6,879 nucleotides of DNA from Akkermansiaceae bacterium UBA5688. Its GTDB lineage: Bacteria; Verrucomicrobiota; Verrucomicrobiia; Verrucomicrobiales; Akkermansiaceae. Positions 1 to 6,743 of the stretch are shown here, piece by piece. Below the pieces are notes generated by a model, which ran no database searches, was not told the DNA's origin, and was given only the letters and a program-made list of their open reading frames with translations. The stretch spans positions 1-6,879 of the forward strand of contig DIHU01000157.1 of assembly GCA_002420315.1 (NCBI GenBank), given 5' to 3'. Each line of letters opens with the position of its first letter. Within the stretch, counting starts at the first letter, position 1. A program made the position numbers and the translations under genes.

Positions 1-366
1 CTTGGGCTCTTCGTAACTTTGTTCGGTTTGCCGGAAGTGCAAATTCCCTTCCTCACTCTCATCCAATAGTCCCGGCTCATTTTGTTCTCCTATCGTCGGA
101 GCTCCAGTCCGGGAAATCTCATCCTCGGTCGCCTCCAGAATTCCCAACAAGCTTCCCACTGCATATTCAACTCCCTCCTCTGCTCGAATCTCCGTAACAG
201 TGCCTCCACAAAGAGTCGTAACGCCCATCATAGCCTTATTGGTTTCAACCTCGATAATTTCTTGATCTGCGACAACTGAATCCCCCATCGCAATATTCAA
301 TCTGATAATTCTAGCCTCGGCGATCGATTCGCCAAGCTGAGGCATGATGATAGGAACCTGTGGCAT
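1..366 (-). CDS. 2-oxoacid dehydrogenase E2 (dihydrolipoamide acyltransferase), N-terminal part, cut by window edge
   Basis: The frame opens with ATG at 366-364 and stays open for 122 codons to base 1, so only the N-terminus is present. Residues 1-80 form a biotinyl/lipoyl domain: it starts PQVPIIMPQLGESIAEA, has G28-D29 in the usual turn, and carries the lipoylated lysine K44 in EVETNKAMMGVTT, followed by GGTV and an EGVEYAVGSLLGILE second half. In this family the lipoyl arm carries the acyl group from E1 to the E2 active site, which transfers it to CoA. Residues 81-122 are an acidic, Glu/Ser-rich linker. The E1-binding and catalytic acyltransferase domains would lie beyond the window. The start is 5 nt after the E1-beta stop with no Shine-Dalgarno, so translation is probably coupled. 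Other lipoyl proteins are possible, but position after E1-alpha/E1-beta makes E2 very likely. Substrate (pyruvate or branched-chain) cannot be set from this part. Confidence 0.92.
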   Translation of the reverse strand, partial: MPQVPIIMPQLGESIAEARIIRLNIAMGDSVVADQEIIEVETNKAMMGVTTLCGGTVTEIRAEEGVEYAVGSLLGILEATEDEISRTGAPTIGEQNEPGLLDESEEGNLHFRQTEQSYEEPK

Positions 367-371
367 GATTG

Positions 372-1337
372 TTAGAGATTAAGAAGTTCACGAAGTTTTT
401 CCAAGATCGATTCAGGAGTGGGTCGATGCGCCGCCCAAAGATCGGGATGATAAGGGATTGGGGTATCCTTGGAATTCAGACGAAGTGGTGGGGCATCAAG
501 AAGGTGGAAACCTTCTGCCACAACTCTTGAGACAATCTCGGAGGTGACGCCCCCCCAAGGGAAACCCTCACCTAGCGCTAAAAGGCGACCCGTCCTCGCG
601 ACTGAGGCGATCACAGTATCCATGTCGAGAGGTTTCACCGACCGTAAATCTACCACTTCAATCTCCCAGCCCTCTTTTGCAAGTCGGTCGGCAGCCCTGA
701 CAGCTTCATGGACCATCGCGCTATAAGTGACAACCGTGGCATGTTTACCTGGGCGGGTGATACGAGCCACCCCAAGGGGAAGAGGCTCCGGATCTATCTC
801 GGAAGTTTTCAACCATCGATAGAGAAATTTATGTTCACAAAAAACGACGGGATCATCGATTACCACTGACTCCTTGAGTAAATGATAGGCATCGGAAACG
901 GTCGCCGGGGTCGGCACAATAATCCCAGGATAGTGAGCGTAGAGAGTTTCCACCATCTGACTGTGAAATGGCCCAGATCCAGGAGTTCCTCCGCAGGGTA
1001 GCCGAACCGTAATCGGCACGGGTGTCCCTGTCCGATAGTAATGAGTTCCGGCGTGATTCGCGATTTGGTTAAACGCAATGGAGGAAAAGTCCGCAAATTG
1101 CATTTCGACGATAGGTCGCATTCCACTGATGGCAGCACCAATTGCCATTCCCACCATGGCATCTTCACTAATTGGAGAATCCATGACCCTCCCTGGAAAC
1201 TCCTCCAGCAGCCCCTTAGTTGCCTTGAATGCGCCACCAAACCCACCAATGTCCTGCCCATACAAAAAAACATCATTTCTCTCGGCAAGTAACTCTCGCT
1301 GCGCCTGATGAATCGCATCAATATAAGTGACACTCAT
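372..1337 (-). CDS. 2-oxoacid dehydrogenase E1 component, beta subunit
   Basis: This 321-residue protein is full length for the E1-beta (transketolase pyrimidine-binding plus C-terminal) family. With E1-alpha it forms the thiamine diphosphate-dependent decarboxylase that acylates the lipoyl arm of E2. Visible marks, in order: VFLYGQDIGGFGG (residues 23-35); the SPISED segment with E58, at the place of the conserved glutamate that activates the cofactor; MRPIVEMQFADF (73-84); HSQ (125-127) in the substrate region; EHKFLYR (168-173 plus preceding E); DLRSVKPLD (230-238) and GEGFPWGGVTSEI (256-268) in the C-terminal domain. The EHKxLYR form resembles branched-chain (2-oxoisovalerate) enzymes more than the ENELLYG form of classic pyruvate dehydrogenase, but this is suggestive only. 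The ATG overlaps the E1-alpha stop as ATGA, and an AAAGGA site lies 8 nt upstream, so it is translationally coupled to E1-alpha. Confidence 0.95.
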   Translation of the reverse strand: MSVTYIDAIHQAQRELLAERNDVFLYGQDIGGFGGAFKATKGLLEEFPGRVMDSPISEDAMVGMAIGAAISGMRPIVEMQFADFSSIAFNQIANHAGTHYYRTGTPVPITVRLPCGGTPGSGPFHSQMVETLYAHYPGIIVPTPATVSDAYHLLKESVVIDDPVVFCEHKFLYRWLKTSEIDPEPLPLGVARITRPGKHATVVTYSAMVHEAVRAADRLAKEGWEIEVVDLRSVKPLDMDTVIASVARTGRLLALGEGFPWGGVTSEIVSRVVAEGFHLLDAPPLRLNSKDTPIPYHPDLWAAHRPTPESILEKLRELLNL

Positions 1338-2356
1338 GAGTTAATTCCTTTCGATGAAAATGCCTGCCAGTCGTCTTGATATGGATCAGGACCCGGGTCG
1401 GTTTGAGCATTAGCAACAGCCTCTTGCACCTCTTCCGCAGCCTCCCTTTTCCAAAGATCAACTTCATCAATAGTGGCCACTCTATTTTCAACTACCTGCT
1501 GAATCCCAACCTCCAAACAATCGCGCCCAAGATTAGAATCTTTTAATTCCGGAGCAACATAAGAGGCATCATCGTGCTCACCATGTCCGCACAGTCGGAG
1601 AAGCTTTCCAACGACCATCTGCGGACCTTCACCAAAACGAGCCGCTTTAACAGCCTCACCAACAACTGATAGACATTCAAGAAGATTAGTCGCATCGACC
1701 TCTCTCCCGGTAACCCCATAGCCCGTGGCACGATCGACAAGATTTTCACATGCAAATTGTCTCTCGCGAGGGGTGGAGTAAGCAAATTGATTATCAGCAA
1801 CTAACACGACTATTGGAAGGTTCTCTACGGCCGCCAGATTGAGGCCTTCATGAAAGGCTCCGGTGGAAGTCGCTCCATCTCCGACACAAGTCGCACCGAC
1901 CACTTCCGCGAGCTCCCCTTTCATACGCCGAGCCATCAGCATGCCAGCCACGACAGATACCGAAGTTCCAAGATGACTGATCATTGCTGGTCGACGTTCA
2001 GCAGGACGCCCTCGGTGGATATTACCATCACGACCCCGCATTGGACCAAGAACGGAGCCGAGATAAGTTCGGGTCGCCTCAATAAGCGGCTCGCCAAAAC
2101 CAGTTCGCCCAGCTTGATCGCGAATGAGTGGCGCGAATATATCCTTCCCCTGATCAAGACAGCAACCAAGCGAAGCTGAAAAGGCCTCCTGCCCAGTACC
2201 CAGATAAACACCGCCAACAATCTTGCCTGCCTTATAGAGGCTGGATAGCTTTGACTCTAGTGTCCTTGAGATAATCATCACTCTCAGGGTCCGCCGAATC
2301 AAATCAGCATCAATATGACTTGATGTAATTGAAGCTGATCCTTCTGAAGATTCCAT
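1334..2356 (-). CDS. 2-oxoacid dehydrogenase E1 component, alpha subunit
   Basis: From ATG 2356-2354 this is a 340-residue E1-alpha, the thiamine diphosphate-binding partner of E1-beta. Marks: GGVYLGTGQEA (residues 48-58); DIFAPLIRDQAG (72-83); GNIHRGRP (111-118); ISHLGTSVSVVAG (126-138); the cofactor and magnesium motif beginning GDGATSTGAFHEG (159-171) and closing at VADNQFAYSTP (186-196); and CGHGEHDDASYV (256-267), matching the substrate-channel His/Asp region. The open frame runs a further 92 codons upstream, but that part lies inside the GTPase gene and looks unlike any E1-alpha, so ATG 2356 was chosen. It sits 10 nt after the GTPase stop and lacks a Shine-Dalgarno. M27 is an alternative start but would cut into the first helix. 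The substrate could be pyruvate, 2-oxoisovalerate or acetoin; the E1-beta form leans to branched-chain oxoacids. Stop overlaps the E1-beta start. Confidence 0.94.
   Translation of the reverse strand: MESSEGSASITSSHIDADLIRRTLRVMIISRTLESKLSSLYKAGKIVGGVYLGTGQEAFSASLGCCLDQGKDIFAPLIRDQAGRTGFGEPLIEATRTYLGSVLGPMRGRDGNIHRGRPAERRPAMISHLGTSVSVVAGMLMARRMKGELAEVVGATCVGDGATSTGAFHEGLNLAAVENLPIVVLVADNQFAYSTPRERQFACENLVDRATGYGVTGREVDATNLLECLSVVGEAVKAARFGEGPQMVVGKLLRLCGHGEHDDASYVAPELKDSNLGRDCLEVGIQQVVENRVATIDEVDLWKREAAEEVQEAVANAQTDPGPDPYQDDWQAFSSKGINS
1346..1351 (-). promoter_or_regulatory. Ribosome binding site of E1-beta
   Basis: AAAGGA on the minus strand, 8 nt before ATG 1337, inside the last codons of E1-alpha. 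It is the only good Shine-Dalgarno match among the chosen starts in this window. It confirms the E1-beta start and the coupling across the ATGA overlap. Confidence 0.7.
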
Positions 2357-2366
2357 TATGTAAAGA

Positions 2367-4082
2367 TTAGAGCTCTTGATCAACCGCCTTGAGCTCCAAG
2401 AAAAGATCGTTCCACCGTTCCTTCCGCGGCTCAAGAAGAAGCTTTTGGTCAGCGATCCGTCTCCGAACGATCTCGAAAAGTTCTCCGTATTCAAGATAGA
2501 ATTCGCGGACACCGTCTTTGTAGTCGCTTTCAAGCGAATCGGCAAAGGTATGTCGCAGATCCTTAAAATCCTCCATAAAGTCGCGGCAAAGCGCTTTTCG
2601 TGAGAGTTTGGAGTAAATCGCAGCAACCCCAAGAGTTCCGGTCGCCGTTATAACAAACACCCAAGGCCAAGTCGCCACACCGAAGCCACCGAAAATACCA
2701 CCAATCGTGTACAAAATTAAAAAAAGAGTCGTATAACGACGCAGGACCATTCGACGGGTATCTATTTTAAGATCAATCGCTCCTCTGATTTTAAGCTGCG
2801 CAACCGCTTGCTTTGCCGAACGCCCTAAGCGGCGCATAAAACGCTTTCGGGTTCCCGCAAGGGATTCTGTTTCTTGCTCAAAGTCTGGAGGACTGATTCC
2901 GAGATTCTCCCGAATGCGAGGTTCTACAGTCTTCCAATGATTCCGACAGTTTTTCACCAATTCAACACCGTCGGTCTCTGCCTGTTTTTCGACAGCCTCC
3001 TTGACTGCTGTAATTAAATCTCCCTCAATTTTGGAAGGAAGTTTCTCCTGTTGAAAAAGTGAGATTAGACTTCGCGTGATAGACATCCTCCGACCTAAAT
3101 CCCGAGTCGCAATTTGGCCCTGTCTAAAAAAGACGTCGCCCATTCCACTCAAACGTTCTAGCAACAAAATCGCCTGCCCTTCGCGACGAAGATTTACTTC
3201 GTCTTCCAACTCTGCCAAAAAGCGTTGATCACTATCTAGAGTATCACTTCGTTCTTCGATCCGCGCCTCAATCTTCTTTAAAATTCCTTGTGCTGAGTTA
3301 CTCATTTTTTTGAGGATTTCGCGCCGACCCGGATCGAGAGAAACTTTTGTGGAAATAAATTCATTGAGCGTCGTCAATCCACTTTTCCTCAGCATATGAG
3401 ATATTGGCGGATCATTCTTCTTTGCCACCATTGCCAACTTCGCCGAGACCGGAAAAATTTCAGGAATCTTTCCAGTTTTCTGCTCCCCCAAAGTCTTCAT
3501 ATGACCCAAAATTACTTTAAGATCTTCTTCATTTCTCAATTCGCTTTGCTGCAGAACAAAAGCAACTTTGTCTAACTGCTCCTCTGGAAGTCGAGCAACC
3601 AATTGCCACGTGTCAGCACACCAAGGATTCCCGACGGGGAAAACGAATAACAAAAGATCCGCAACTGGCAGAAACCGTTCAATTTCTTCAAGATTCCCTT
3701 CGATCGAGGCGTTGGAACCAGGCGTATCAACCACTTCAAAATCACGGAGAAATTCGAAAGGGCGAAGGTCTTGCACAAGCATTGACCTCTTCTCCACTGA
3801 GCCCACTTTTTCTCCATACCGGTACCAATGAATCTGCTTAGTCTTAGGCAGAGCATCGACCTCGCAAATTTCAGTGGCGAAAAGCGCATTAATTAGCGCC
3901 GATTTTCCGGCGTTTACCTCACCACAGACAACAAAGAGAAAAGGCTTCCTGAGATCTTTTACAAAACTTCCGTCCGTAACGGGGTCAAGAATCTCGCCTC
4001 CGCACTCGCGAGCAAGCTGACCCACTTCTAAAACCACTTCAGCAAGGCGCTCCCTGATCTTAAAGTAGCGTTTACCAAACAT
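2367..4082 (-). CDS. Dynamin-like GTPase with C-terminal membrane region
   Basis: A 571-residue dynamin-family (Dynamin_N-type) GTPase. The G domain has a P-loop GEVNAGKS (residues 54-61), a switch-I candidate threonine T81 in LPKTKQ, the G3 motif DTPG (119-122), and a G5-like FPVSAK (210-215). The G4 position, which should read (N/T)KxD, reads LQQSE (177-181), so base recognition is degenerate. Residues about 258-310 are charged and helical, probably coiled coil. Residues about 450-490 are a hydrophobic pair of segments (LFLILYTIGGIFGGFGVAT, then WVFVITATGTLGVAAIY), consistent with a membrane-inserted hairpin. A charged 75-residue tail follows. Known relatives bind and reshape membranes; the task of this one is not known. 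It starts 38 nt after the deacetylase stop and ends 10 nt before E1-alpha. No Shine-Dalgarno is seen at ATG 4082, but no better start exists nearby. Confidence 0.85.
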   Translation of the reverse strand: MFGKRYFKIRERLAEVVLEVGQLARECGGEILDPVTDGSFVKDLRKPFLFVVCGEVNAGKSALINALFATEICEVDALPKTKQIHWYRYGEKVGSVEKRSMLVQDLRPFEFLRDFEVVDTPGSNASIEGNLEEIERFLPVADLLLFVFPVGNPWCADTWQLVARLPEEQLDKVAFVLQQSELRNEEDLKVILGHMKTLGEQKTGKIPEIFPVSAKLAMVAKKNDPPISHMLRKSGLTTLNEFISTKVSLDPGRREILKKMSNSAQGILKKIEARIEERSDTLDSDQRFLAELEDEVNLRREGQAILLLERLSGMGDVFFRQGQIATRDLGRRMSITRSLISLFQQEKLPSKIEGDLITAVKEAVEKQAETDGVELVKNCRNHWKTVEPRIRENLGISPPDFEQETESLAGTRKRFMRRLGRSAKQAVAQLKIRGAIDLKIDTRRMVLRRYTTLFLILYTIGGIFGGFGVATWPWVFVITATGTLGVAAIYSKLSRKALCRDFMEDFKDLRHTFADSLESDYKDGVREFYLEYGELFEIVRRRIADQKLLLEPRKERWNDLFLELKAVDQEL

Positions 4083-4120
4083 GGGTGAAGATTATGAAGG
4101 AATCAATCAACAAGCAGCCC

Positions 4121-4963
4121 CTAAGCTTGTCCTTTCAGAGCAAGAAGTTGTGAAACAGTTATAAAATGGAAGCCTTTTGAAAGAAGATCGTCAAAGGTTC
4201 CGGGCATGGCATCAATTGTCGGGGCATGGAGGTCATGGGCTAAAATAATAGCACCATTATGAGCCCCTCTCAAAATTCGAGAGCGCACCACTGATGGCCC
4301 TGGGCGCTTCCAATCGTTAGGGTCTACCGACCACATGATTGTGGGATAGGTGAAATCAGAAAAAATCAAACTTCTCTGACTTTGCAAGAGGGCGCCATAG
4401 GGTGGGCGCATAGTGCGAGGTTTAACCGCAGCGGCACGAACAATCGCATCTTCGGTTCGTCGCATTTCCTTACGTAATTCGGAGTTGCTCAAAGCCGTTA
4501 ACTTTCGGTGAGTGTAGGTATGGTTTCCAATCTCATGTCCCTCGGCCACGATCCGCCGAACGATATGGGGGTAGCGATCTACGTTCCTACCTATGACGTA
4601 AAAGGTAGCTTTGATATTGCGGGTTCGTAAGATGTCGAGGAGCCGAGGAGTGTTCTGGGGGTGAGGACCGTCATCAAAGGTCATCGCCACATATGGTTGA
4701 CTGGACAAACCACGAGAGTGAGTCACGCTTTTACCATTAAACTCTGAAGAAAGTTTCATATTGGGGTTTCGTAACCCCTTATTCACGTAGCCCGGAGGAC
4801 GATATTGGGTATTGGCCCCAAGCCTTACGGGTTGGTTTCCATATTGAGACGATGAAATTCCATGTTTTCCAACTTTAGGGTCCTCTTCACCTTTGTTACT
4901 TGAACAGGCAGGAAGCGCGATGAGTGTCCCTGAACTCAGCTTTAGCATTTTGCGTCTCTTCAT
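4121..4963 (-). CDS. Polysaccharide deacetylase (NodB/CE4 family), predicted Tat lipoprotein
   Basis: A 280-residue protein with a NodB homology domain over about residues 88-275. All CE4 motifs are visible: TFDDGP (95-100, with catalytic-base and metal aspartates D97 and D98), HTYTH (148-152, metal histidines), RPPYG (186-190), WSVDPNDW (211-218) and LAHDLH (241-246, with the second catalytic histidine). Family members remove N-acetyl groups from amino sugars in peptidoglycan, chitin-like or exopolysaccharide chains; which one is the substrate cannot be read here. The N-terminus MKRRKMLK, a short mildly hydrophobic stretch and LPAC (17-20) look like a twin-arginine signal ending in a lipobox, so the mature protein would be anchored through C20 outside the cytoplasmic membrane. 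Residues 21-87 are a polar linker. First gene of the minus-strand cluster. ATG 4963 keeps the signal's basic residues; M6 would lose them. Confidence 0.93.
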   Translation of the reverse strand: MKRRKMLKLSSGTLIALPACSSNKGEEDPKVGKHGISSSQYGNQPVRLGANTQYRPPGYVNKGLRNPNMKLSSEFNGKSVTHSRGLSSQPYVAMTFDDGPHPQNTPRLLDILRTRNIKATFYVIGRNVDRYPHIVRRIVAEGHEIGNHTYTHRKLTALSNSELRKEMRRTEDAIVRAAAVKPRTMRPPYGALLQSQRSLIFSDFTYPTIMWSVDPNDWKRPGPSVVRSRILRGAHNGAIILAHDLHAPTIDAMPGTFDDLLSKGFHFITVSQLLALKGQA

Positions 4964-4978
4964 GCGTGTTATACGCTG

Positions 4979-5007
4979 ATTATTATTATGGAATCATCAA
5001 ATGTCAC
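4979..5007 (-). promoter_or_regulatory. Predicted sigma-70-like promoter for the deacetylase-led minus-strand cluster
   Basis: On the minus strand GTGACA (5007-5002, 5 of 6 to consensus) is followed after 17 nt by AATAAT (4984-4979, 5 of 6). Transcription would start about 10 nt before ATG 4963, giving a very short leader that fits the lack of a Shine-Dalgarno. Consensus match only. Confidence 0.4.
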
Positions 5008-5029
5008 GCATTTCCTAACAATCTATCAT
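5001..5029 (+). promoter_or_regulatory. Predicted sigma-70-like promoter for the aminotransferase
   Basis: On the plus strand ATGTCA (5001-5006, 4 of 6) is followed after 17 nt by TATCAT (5024-5029, 5 of 6). This would give a leader of about 94 nt before ATG 5130. Its -35 overlaps the -35 of the opposing promoter. A second AT-rich candidate, GATAAT at 5064-5069, lacks a well-spaced -35. Consensus match only. Confidence 0.3.
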
Positions 5030-5129
5030 TTGCGGCTAACTCGCTTGAGTGACCTACTGTTTAGATAATCTTAACTTCATCTTTAAAACCGCTCGACAGA
5101 TCACAAATCAGGGTCCAATTTCCCGCGTA

Positions 5130-6212
5130 ATGTCCAAACCAAAGCTGTTTATTCCAGGTCCAGTGGATGTCGCTCCTGAAACTTACGCCGCGATGGCTGG
5201 CCCAGCAATCGGGCACCGCGGAAAAGACTTCGAAGAGCTCTACTCGTCGATTCAACCCGGAATCAAGCAAGTTGTCGGCACAACCCGCCCAGTCTTCTTC
5301 TCTACCTCTTCAGCCTGGGGAATTATGGAAGGATGCATCCGCAATTTAGTTAAAAAAAAGGTCCTGAACCTCTGCTGCGGCGCTTTTTCTGACAAATGGT
5401 ATGGCGTCTCGCAAAGTTGTGGCAAAGATGCGGAGAAAATTCAGGTCGAATGGGGTCAATCGATCGATCCCGACGCCGTTTGCGAAAGATTATCAACTGG
5501 AGGTTTCGATACCGTAACTTTGGTGCACAATGAAACCTCAACGGGGGTCCTAAACCCTCTAAAAGAAATCTCCGATGTCGTTCAATCCTTTGACGACGTG
5601 CTTTTAGTCGTCGACACAGTCTCTTCTCTCTCTGCTATGCCTATCAACTTCGATGAGCTTGGTATTGATGTTCTTCTAGCCGGCGTTCAAAAGGCGATTG
5701 CTCTCCCACCAGGTTTAGCTGTATTCGTCACCTCGGACGCTGCTCTGGAGCGCGCCGATCGTATAGATGACCGCGGCTACTACTTCGATTTCTGTGAATT
5801 CGCTAAAAACGACACAAAGGACAACACCCCATCAACTCCGTCCATCCCCCATCTTTATGCCCTCCGCGAAAGGGTAGGCGTAATGCTTGATGAGGGGCTT
5901 GAAAATCGCTTTGAACGTCATCTTAAGAACAATTCTATGGTCCACGAATGGGGAGCAAAACACAATTTTGAGCTTCTCCCTCCTAAAGGGTTTCGCTCAC
6001 GCTCCCTATCCTGTTTCATCACGCCAGATAATCTTGATCAGGCCGGTTGGATCAAATCAGTTATCATGAAGCATGGATTTGCCATCAACGGTGGTTACGG
6101 AAAGATCAAAGGGAAAACCTTCCGGATTTCAAATATGGGTAATGAAACTCAAGAAACCATGCAGAATCTTCTTGATGCGCTTGACCTAGAGTTACCAAAA
6201 TTCTTCGGATAA
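5130..6212 (+). CDS. PLP-dependent class V aminotransferase (alanine/serine-glyoxylate type)
   Basis: A 360-residue fold-type I aminotransferase of class V. It opens with KLFIPGPVDVAPET (residues 5-18) and GHRGKDFEELY (28-38), typical of the alanine-glyoxylate/serine-pyruvate branch. Further marks: VHNETSTGVLNP (132-143), VVDTVSSLSAMP (160-171) with D162 that pairs with the cofactor ring, and AGVQKAIALPPGLA (184-197) with K188 as the Schiff-base lysine. The C-terminus ends with GKTFRISNMGNET, matching the RIxHMG segment of the family. Such enzymes move an amino group between alanine, serine, aspartate or phosphoserine and a 2-oxoacid or glyoxylate; the exact pair cannot be set from sequence. 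The frame also has an upstream GTG at 5049, but the added 27 residues do not resemble the family, so ATG 5130 was chosen despite having no Shine-Dalgarno. Divergent from the deacetylase; no terminator was found after it. Confidence 0.9.
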   Translation: MSKPKLFIPGPVDVAPETYAAMAGPAIGHRGKDFEELYSSIQPGIKQVVGTTRPVFFSTSSAWGIMEGCIRNLVKKKVLNLCCGAFSDKWYGVSQSCGKDAEKIQVEWGQSIDPDAVCERLSTGGFDTVTLVHNETSTGVLNPLKEISDVVQSFDDVLLVVDTVSSLSAMPINFDELGIDVLLAGVQKAIALPPGLAVFVTSDAALERADRIDDRGYYFDFCEFAKNDTKDNTPSTPSIPHLYALRERVGVMLDEGLENRFERHLKNNSMVHEWGAKHNFELLPPKGFRSRSLSCFITPDNLDQAGWIKSVIMKHGFAINGGYGKIKGKTFRISNMGNETQETMQNLLDALDLELPKFFG

Positions 6213-6437
6213 TAGTTTACCTCTCTCTAAAAGGGCGACATCCGAGGAAATACCGCTCAGAGCAAAGACCTAAGTCGTTTCCGAGATTATTTGGTAACTC
6301 TGCCCATCAAAACCCTTTAATAATGAATAATCTAATAGCAGGAAGAGTTCGTGCGGGTTTCTATTCCAGAAAAAGCTTCAGAAAATCCTTGGCAAATCGG
6401 CGAAGTTACTGCAGCGTCCGCGCCCACCAGCAAAATT
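6213..6437 (+). other. Intergenic spacer and rpsP leader
   Basis: This stretch separates the aminotransferase from rpsP. It has no convincing intrinsic terminator: the best pairing is GGAAA with TTTCC across about 30 nt. It includes an AT-rich block near 6316-6331 that may be a promoter, an AGGAAGAG purine run at 6340-6347, and a stop-free stretch from GTG 6351 in frame with rpsP. No known ribosomal-protein leader or riboswitch was recognised. Confidence 0.5.
6291..6321 (+). promoter_or_regulatory. Possible promoter for rpsP
   Basis: TTGGTA (6291-6296) and TTTAAT (6316-6321) are separated by 19 nt, slightly longer than ideal. Overlapping AATAAT at 6319-6324 is another -10 choice but its spacing is poorer. 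The position would give a leader of about 110 nt before ATG 6438. Weak evidence. Confidence 0.25.
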
Positions 6438-6680
6438 ATGGTAGCACTCCGACTCACTCGCCAAGGTTCCAAAAATCGTCCCTACTACAAAATAGTTGCC
6501 GTCGACAGCCGTAAACGTCGTGACGGTCGTTATATTGAGCAGCTCGGAACCTATAATCCTATGGCCGAGGGTGAGAACTATACGCTCGACCTTGAAAAAG
6601 CTGACAAGTGGCTTGGCGTTGGAGCAAAGCCCAGTGGCACTGTTGCCAGCATCATCAAGAAAGTTCGGACGGCCAGCTAA
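6438..6680 (+). CDS. rpsP: 30S ribosomal protein bS16
   Basis: An 80-residue protein with the full bS16 pattern: MVALRLTRQGSKNRPYYKIV at the start, AVDSRKRRDGRYIEQLGTYNP (residues 21-41) as the core signature, then a lysine-rich stretch with DKWLGVGAKPSGTVASIIKK (56-75). Length fits the family, which usually has about 75-90 residues. bS16 is a primary binding protein of the 30S subunit that stabilises the 5' and central domains of 16S rRNA. ATG 6438 matches the normal family start but has no Shine-Dalgarno. An in-frame GTG at 6351 with AGGA 7 nt before it would add 29 residues. Downstream there is an intrinsic terminator after 31 nt, so the gene appears separated from the rimM-trmD-rplS genes that often follow it in bacteria; no start of these is visible in the remaining 136 nt. 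Confidence 0.97.
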   Translation: MVALRLTRQGSKNRPYYKIVAVDSRKRRDGRYIEQLGTYNPMAEGENYTLDLEKADKWLGVGAKPSGTVASIIKKVRTAS

Positions 6681-6711
6681 ATTTAGCTTTCTAAGTTGGC
6701 TCTACTTTCAG

Positions 6712-6743
6712 AATCCCGTGGTCTCAGGACTTCGGGGTTTTTT
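6712..6743 (+). terminator. Intrinsic terminator after rpsP
   Basis: AATCCCG (6712-6718) pairs with CGGGGTT (6733-6739), with one T-G wobble. An inner GTC/GAC stem (6721-6723 with 6728-6730) closes a TCAG loop, leaving a small internal loop of 2 nt on each side. The stem runs into six T residues (6738-6743). This is a standard Rho-independent terminator for plus-strand transcription. The minus-strand reading has no T run after the stem, so it is not clearly bidirectional. Confidence 0.8.

Noticed and set aside
469..726. Plus-strand open frame of 85 codons opposite E1-beta
   Set aside because: It is antisense to a clear enzyme gene and its translation has no recognisable domain. The same applies to the other long open frames opposite or inside E1-alpha, the GTPase and the aminotransferase.
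2357..2632. A 92-codon upstream extension of the E1-alpha frame, overlapping the GTPase gene
   Set aside because: The translation is basic, Ser/Arg-rich and unlike E1-alpha, and it lies wholly in the coding region of the GTPase C-terminus. The ATG at 2356 gives a normal family length.
5049..5129. GTG-initiated 27-residue extension of the aminotransferase
   Set aside because: No Shine-Dalgarno, no family resemblance, and it covers the likely leader; ATG 5130 directly precedes the conserved KLFIPGP.
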